DNA of 52,666 nucleotides from CAZTVF01 sp964616985. Its GTDB lineage: Bacteria > Planctomycetota > Phycisphaerae > SM23-33. The stretch lies in the NCBI GenBank assembly GCA_964616985.1, contig CAZTVF010000025.1, forward strand, positions 1-52,666, in the 5' to 3' direction. The translations under genes were made by a program, and so were the position numbers. The notes under the pieces are model-generated. The model was not told where the DNA came from, did no database searches, and was given only the letters and a program-made list of their open reading frames with translations. Below are positions 49,901 to 52,666 of the stretch, in pieces. Each line of letters opens with the position of its first letter. Position 1 is the stretch's first letter.

Positions 49901-52666
49901 CCGCGGGCGGCAGCATCTACCTCCAGACCGGAACGCTGTCCGGCGCGGGCTCGTTCCAGGCCAAGGGCGGCGATTCCGCCGGCGGCTCGAACACCGGCGA
50001 CGGCGGCGGCGGGCGTGTCGCCGTCATCCTCTCCGGCACGGGCGCCACCTTCGCCAGTTTCACCGGCTCGTTCAACGCCCAGGGCGGCACGGGCGGCGCC
50101 AGCGCGATCCATGCGTCCGCCGGCTCGGTCTACCTCCAGGCCGCCAGCGACGCCGGCGGCCAGGGCAGACTCGATGTCGATGGCTTCGGCCGCAACGGCG
50201 ACATCGTCGACGACCAGGCCTTCGCCCTGACCGCCGAAGACTTCAGCCGCACCACCATCGCCCTGGCTCGCAAGGGCCTGATGAAACTCACCGCCTCCCG
50301 CACGATCGGCTGGCTGGAGATGGCGTCGGGCACGAACCTGCTGCTCAACGGCTACACGCTGACGATCAACGGCGCGAAGGAGAACTTCATCCTCGGCGGC
50401 ACGATCTACCTCGACGCGGCCCGGACGCAGGTATACGACCCGCAGGCGGGCAGCCCGCAGGTGGTGTTCACCGTGCCCAGCGGGCCCACCGTCACCGTCG
50501 AGGCGATCGATGCGACCGCCTCCGAGGCCACAGGCGATACGGGCGGCTATCGCATCCGCCGCGACCGCACGGCCGGCGAACTCACGGTGCATTACACGCT
50601 CGCCGGCAGCGCGTCAGCCGCCGACTACGCCGCCCTGAGCGGCGTGGCCGTGTTCCCCGACGGCGCGAGCTACGTCGACGTCACCCTCGCTGCCGTGAAC
50701 GACGCGGAGGTGGAGGCCCTGGAGACGGCGACCCTGATCATCACCCCCAGCGGCAACTACGTCCTCGGTCTGCCTTCGGCCGCCGGCGTGGCGATCGCAA
50801 GCGACGACGTGCCGGCCGTCACCATCACCGCCGCCGATGACGCCGCCACCGAAGGCGGCCTCGACACAGCCTTGTTCACCGTCGCCCGCACGGGATCGGG
50901 CCTGATGACGTTGGGCACGATCATCGTGCACTATACCGTCAGCGGCACGGCACTAGCGGGCACGGACTACATCCTGGGTGGTAGCGTGACGATCCCCGAT
51001 GGGCAAGCGTCGGCGGTGATCACGCTGACCCCTCTCGATGACAGTGAAATCGAAAACTCCAAGACCGTGACGCTGACGCTGACAGCCGGAGCGGATTATC
51101 TCGTCGGCTCGTCATCGAGTGCGACGGCCACCATCGCCGACAACGATGTCCCGGCCGTGGCGGTCTACGCGACCGACCCCAACGGCGCCGAGGCCGGCGG
51201 CAACACGATCACCTACACCTTCATCCGCAGCGGCCTGGGCCTGCTGACGCAGAACGCCCTGGTGGTGAACTACATGCTGGGCGGCACCGCCGCCGCGGGC
51301 GACTACGCGCCGGCCACCGGCAGCGTGACCATCGTCGCCGGCGCCACCTCGGCCAGCGTCGTCGTCACGCCCGTCGACGACAGCGCGTACGAGGGGCTCG
51401 AGACGCTGATCATGACGGTGGCTGCCAGCGCCGGGTATACGCTCGCCGCCGAGCCGTCCGCCACTGGCTTCATCGCCGACAACGACGCGGCGCCGGCGAC
51501 GGCGAACCTCGTCGCGTATTGGAGTTTCGACGAGGGAACGGGCACGACGGCCGGCGATGCTGCCGGCACGGCCAACAACGGCACACTCACCAGTTCGCCC
51601 GCCTGGGAGGCGGGCCGCCTGGGCAATGCCCTGCACTTCAACGGGACGAACAGCTACGTCACGGTGGCCGGTCAGACCGAGATCAACATCACCGGCCCGA
51701 TCACCGTCGCCGCCTGGGCCAAGAGCGACGTGGCCAACTGGAACGCCGCCACCTGCCTGGTCTCCAAACGAAACGCCTACATCCTGGGTCCCACGAGCGG
51801 AAGCAAGACGATCAATTTCCAGGTGTACAGCGGCAATGCCTGGCGGATCACGGCATTTACCCCCGATGCCAGCTTCTATCTGACGCAGTGGCACCACTAC
51901 GCGGGCAGCTTCGACGGCAGCAACGTTCGACTCTACGTTGACGGGGTGCTGGTGGCGACCACAGCTCGCGTCGGCACGATCGGCACCGACACCGGCGCGC
52001 TGAGTATCGGCCGCGACGACGGCCAGAGCCGGTACTTCGACGGCATGATGGACGAGGTGCGGATCTACAACGCGGCATTGCCCGATAGCAGCATCGCATC
52101 ACTCGCCGCTCCCGCGCCGACCGTCATACTTGCGGCCACCGACAGCGCCGCGGCCGAGCAAGGCAGCGACGCAGCCACGTTCACGCTCACCCGCAACACC
52201 ACCGCCGGCGCGTTGACGGTCCGCTATTCCGCGGGCGGCACGGCCTACGGTGCGGACTACGCCGCCTCACCCGCCGGCAGCGTGAGCTTCGTCGACGGGC
52301 AGTCGACCGCCACGATCACCCTTACACCTGTGGAAGATGCCTTGATCGAGGGCGCCGAGACGGCCATCCTGAGCCTTCTGCCCGACTCGGGCTACATCGT
52401 GGGCTCCGCCTATAGCGACGCGGCGACCATCGCCGACAACGACGTGCCGGCTGTGTCCGTCGTGGCGACCGTCGCCTCAGCCGCTGAGGGCGGCAACGCG
52501 GGCCTATTCACCATCACCCGCAGCGGCATGGGCCCGGCCGCAATGAGCGGTTCGCTGGTGGTGAGTTTCGCCTTGAGCGGCACGGCCGCCAGCGACGACT
52601 ACAGCCCGGCGCTGACCGGAACGGCGATCATCGCCGCCGGCCTCACTTCGACCACGATCACCATCA
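40909..52666 (+). CDS. Giant multidomain surface polysaccharide lyase with Calx-beta repeats, 3' end outside the window
   Basis: One frame stays open for 3919 codons to the window edge. LEPRVLL (28-34) is the planctomycetal LEPR-XLL surface-targeting motif. Residues ~277-760 are a pectate-lyase-like right-handed beta-helix (KAFGAVGDGVTDDTAAIQ). A BACON-like domain (~785-884) and two IPT/TIG domains (~885-1047) follow. Residues ~1055-1660 resemble heparinase II/III-type lyases: NTGSNT (1193-1198), CPESSLYW (E1249, Y1253), GGHVDGHHVQYDAGSF (H1421, H1422) and LIDPGYY (D1442). Nine Calx-beta domains start near 45913, 48248, 48590, 48911, 50490, 50811, 51153, 52117 and 52453 (last one cut). Autotransporter-type beta-helix regions lie at 46260-48240 and 49261-50480, and a LamG domain at 51502-52110. 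AAAGGAG precedes the ATG. A uronic-acid polymer is the likely substrate. Confidence 0.9.
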   Translation, partial: MRGKPRQHDRKGRSVRACDASGRDLEALEPRVLLATWYPDLAGASGPSDNPALPASFDVFAPPTAAAAPLAGAPQLAEWTRTGSAGDVLALTGYQLSQYSGADFGKDVRFLAYTQTSATNGTFADAELIRLAADNMEAAVRLADSLGEYSMYLLYAQNAAGLGAPVAVNRTDAWWTGPDVATRGDTVSVYGRNLAHYGSTYHGTNISWVYLKPAGGAGTWAPVSAANPYKVDFQVPAALASGLYEVWVHNGHGGQYGWSRSAVDLTVGGGTSWAGAIRNVKAFGAVGDGVTDDTAAIQSAINASQDWESIYFPTGTYLCTATSFTIPANRRVYGDGAASLLKATKVTIGGSSKLESISFENARGVAVTSPYAWLDNVTISETGGVGYNTLNLSGCNHAYIKNSTFIGTGIAGLSRQIFIDNCTFKARFDTEAVIGSWGSRQISITNSTAQHYDTSDPTNASGWGEGRFWAGCAIWANETQQYFGGNKTVDFVVRSGGDQNSGEQILWDQYGGHQDYYDGAITASSAITVTLASAPLYTPDTTVRVVIVAGKGLGQVRDVSAFDAATNTITLASGWNVIPDTSSQVTVVRFQDKVVVYNNYLDGTAAAVDQSAHVANAGVDTFSGGASFVVDSNTFHEIRTGVNWDANEGRQYNSYVANNTFDYVRWAIIEQGGGSTIGASGGLNVFRDNTVKTKVADVAFKVTGTSAMPVFDGNIVLSAHKGFSGLSAGDPANLILYHNAFTRGGSEFAGSVGIEYSAGMADSMLRGNTWSGFQFSSTGSGPAATVELPARVVELSTPVNTSVQAIVPLWNAGIAGLNWSLNDDAAWLSVSPAAGSLADQSAGASLTLTCNAAGLAAGSYTGTVTVTAGSQTMKITMKFTVGSPPAVSDYTGAAVLAAGSVVTINGTNFAAGSQVRIGQTTLAGVTFVSASQLTVTLPAMAEADRAYALEVINPDGLAAVLAGGIAYGRYVDRCTPDNAPLAGGVSITVFGGGFESGTVFYVRGVAASGVTIVSPRQATFSVPSGGTVVGEAAITASSAGKAFAVTAAFGYHAVYMNAYYGDAGKLALAAKAADPLYANYVAPIFDRADKWLTAVSKNSFDTNSSVIETCLFAYLLSGRREYRDRAMAEAFYVANVVGWAVVAGGVPGGRIVSMSHLYNALSGELTAAERATLEGWLTTVLNDTEDDWGWWSNTGSNTVSLAAAAGGTLGMAMQHTGNARATWAINWSVSTMNSRYVDSGFLPDGGCPESSLYWDFGLGYYLSLAHDLKQFTGDDQGLLTKPSLLSAVHYFESLLAGDSVTGMQTFGDTQPFLTGFAIAADLGSRFNQPLMRYLADLMAARVAADVDGLNSSYYYNNLDVRDPYVVWGFLWRDAVAAPSQMPTIPTLVVLPQVRIATVRTDGTSLYPDMVVSVTGGHVDGHHVQYDAGSFSLQANGEAYLIDPGYYRGYASDGQQGFHNIPQVDGYGVDASNRAVADIVTSFEDVAAGYHGFTVDSTTAYINAAADRVRRTYVLTQVLNQGEAMILLDDIDPAGAGAITEQFQAGFDAQVLDAAGRAIINGNNGRLLLQTFGPSVTMTRSPINDWGSSWYYKRLGVDWYTVRAAYTANVNQPMVTVMLPLGLTGDLPAAGSDFNVAYGAGVVTVTLPSGARVTFTQNNGVWSFAAYDEPAAPVVSVVELDTSASETGGDSGRFAVYRSGPTTSALTVRYTLGGTAAAGDYSPTLTGTVVIPAGSDHADITITPVDDALPEVPETLLLTLAADAAYSLGFPRVAQVTIADNDMRVFTWIGGAGSWSASANWDRNEVPGPNDIAVLHAGTAVNLDVQDQTVGWVTLDAPNNFTVGGTYKLILNGGQLNVTTLSGKVHTIGVQISGTAAAINFSGGGTYAMSSVLNDFIGDLRFTGGVFAYSSAGADGVFGNAANDLTLEGGLRVDVGVNGGDFNPASGRVVTLGSGGVRFYCNSDGVVIDDADQLRGSGRLTVQDVSYGMRLTLGAAQPNFSGGYDIVGSSGVRRYAELLPTGAGVLGINPVTVTDTGGLVSYTWGNESAGGPGITALDGGTINLLGTWSNTKDRFTVYSTAQLRASSTQLGVIRRVSSFSASPTAPEAILYSGAVVCLTDVATTALQNLGTAHDLLFGLGIDINTTGFNLAIGNGTPWMGIARQTNAFSTTTSEVTRRLQKGTVTIDSRNGFGEMLIRAAGSGYGGDERFFLGSGVDSPALVLTGGGAKVSARIVGTQGKGILVLDSSSPNFAAAISKWIVGGTEAGTLQVTYAGGINGIPLEVQSGGKAYALVPTAFNADVTVLSGGTVYGPLTVASGTRLGGSGTVSGSVTAGAGATLAPGGDVGTLTITGGLTLQNGATYECALGAAAADCIAVGGALVLPSGGAQWTLKLVSAGGYPTVDRTLFTFTGAAPDLSGVLIDTGTTGWTGTRLEIRGNAVVLTGDWVRVGVAATDAVASEEGGDSATFTFTRDNTAGSLTVYYGIGGTAASGDYTPALGGSVTFAPGQASATVTIMPVDDAAVEGPETLILTVLPRAEYGLAASAEATASISDNDGVPLVTLSASDAAASEAGTATGAFTVTRDTVAGELTVYYTISGTAANGIDYAALSGSVVIPAGAASAVVTITPLDDAIIETGETVTLMLAVDSHYANAMPNTGTVTIADNDVPTVTIAALDGAAGENPNDGGTFLFTRSATGLVTDNDLTLLYTISGSASAADYSEAVTGSITILAGQTSATLTITPVDDALAEGEEMLMLSLAGNAAYAVGSPGTAFIRIADDDFVAGTVTWTGLGSDNLASNAANWSGILGSGADVVLDGTGAKDLFWDVAYSVNNWTQTSAYTGTVTIATTYSTFNSAFTTFYVNGNLTINGGKWTQVANTKAYGDTARDEYRLRVQVGGNFTLGPGASIDVTSRGYVAGNPDFNGGATHGGIGGGGPATTTPYDSVFAPVLHGQGGGGNNSWQMPGGGSVYMTVAGASVIEGAILANVNAPLQTYTRAAAGGSIYLQTGTLSGAGSFQAKGGDSAGGSNTGDGGGGRVAVILSGTGATFASFTGSFNAQGGTGGASAIHASAGSVYLQAASDAGGQGRLDVDGFGRNGDIVDDQAFALTAEDFSRTTIALARKGLMKLTASRTIGWLEMASGTNLLLNGYTLTINGAKENFILGGTIYLDAARTQVYDPQAGSPQVVFTVPSGPTVTVEAIDATASEATGDTGGYRIRRDRTAGELTVHYTLAGSASAADYAALSGVAVFPDGASYVDVTLAAVNDAEVEALETATLIITPSGNYVLGLPSAAGVAIASDDVPAVTITAADDAATEGGLDTALFTVARTGSGLMTLGTIIVHYTVSGTALAGTDYILGGSVTIPDGQASAVITLTPLDDSEIENSKTVTLTLTAGADYLVGSSSSATATIADNDVPAVAVYATDPNGAEAGGNTITYTFIRSGLGLLTQNALVVNYMLGGTAAAGDYAPATGSVTIVAGATSASVVVTPVDDSAYEGLETLIMTVAASAGYTLAAEPSATGFIADNDAAPATANLVAYWSFDEGTGTTAGDAAGTANNGTLTSSPAWEAGRLGNALHFNGTNSYVTVAGQTEINITGPITVAAWAKSDVANWNAATCLVSKRNAYILGPTSGSKTINFQVYSGNAWRITAFTPDASFYLTQWHHYAGSFDGSNVRLYVDGVLVATTARVGTIGTDTGALSIGRDDGQSRYFDGMMDEVRIYNAALPDSSIASLAAPAPTVILAATDSAAAEQGSDAATFTLTRNTTAGALTVRYSAGGTAYGADYAASPAGSVSFVDGQSTATITLTPVEDALIEGAETAILSLLPDSGYIVGSAYSDAATIADNDVPAVSVVATVASAAEGGNAGLFTITRSGMGPAAMSGSLVVSFALSGTAASDDYSPALTGTAIIAAGLTSTTITI

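Noticed and set aside
1..52666. tRNA, rRNA and other structural RNA genes
   Set aside because: I looked through all intergenic stretches for tRNA-like T-loop (GGTTCRA) and acceptor patterns and saw no convincing candidate; a covariance-model scan would be decisive.

Overview
This is a 52.7 kb, GC-rich stretch of a bacterial chromosome, most likely from a Planctomycetota (possibly Phycisphaerae-like) genome. The pointers are an N-terminal LEPRVLL signature on a giant surface protein, a DUF6056-type membrane protein, a PPi-type phosphofructokinase, an AraC/XylR-type regulator beside a polysaccharide-degrading gene, and many dispersed palindromic repeats between genes. The taxon is inferred from gene content. 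A run of ten Ns inside one gene shows that the sequence is a scaffolded draft or MAG.

Layout. 0-8 kb (minus strand): an oligopeptide ABC transporter operon, secreted protein - oppA - oppB - oppC - oppD - (insertion) - oppF, cut by the window edge. A GxxExxY-family gene bounded by inverted repeats splits oppD from oppF, and OppB carries a roughly 215-residue extra-membrane insertion. 8-14 kb (plus): a repeat-filled gap, then rex, an M24 aminopeptidase, accB, accC and a PPi-type phosphofructokinase closed by a clear terminator. 14-21 kb (plus): a Cys-rich PAS histidine kinase, a LolD-like ATPase with its very large FtsX-type permease, and a DUF6056-like membrane protein, followed by a cluster of inverted repeats. 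21-31 kb (mostly minus): a sensor kinase with a c-heme motif, a small MerR-like protein, an NTF2-like protein, an amidohydrolase / FG-GAP protein / MFS operon, a WYL regulator overlapping dtd, and a TolC-like lipoprotein. 31-35 kb: a second small gene framed by inverted repeats, a phosphomannomutase/phosphoglucomutase, and a secreted DUF4139-like protein. 35-39.4 kb (plus): a flavoprotein-ferredoxin-FlpD fusion, metV and metF. 39.6-52.7 kb: an AraC/XylR regulator divergent from an open-ended gene of at least 3919 codons with a pectate-lyase-like beta-helix, a heparinase II/III-like module, IPT domains, nine Calx-beta repeats and a LamG domain.

How the parts fit. The chromosome looks like that of a heterotroph living on peptides and complex polysaccharide: opp plus an aminopeptidase for peptides, the surface lyase plus its regulator for uronic-acid polymers, and MFS/FG-GAP/amidohydrolase for small products. 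Low-redox-potential metabolism is suggested by Rex, PPi-dependent glycolysis and a MetF-MetV methylenetetrahydrofolate reductase with its own proposed electron-input flavoprotein.

The most novel signals are (1) a terminal-inverted-repeat family built on a 17-bp core, with one member carrying a GxxExxY gene and ORF-less palindromic relatives elsewhere, mirrored by an unrelated repeat pair around a small membrane-protein gene; and (2) the one-polypeptide flavoprotein-ferredoxin-FlpD fusion next to metV-metF, whose FlpD part has lost nearly all its cysteines. No rRNA, tRNA or CRISPR array was recognised.
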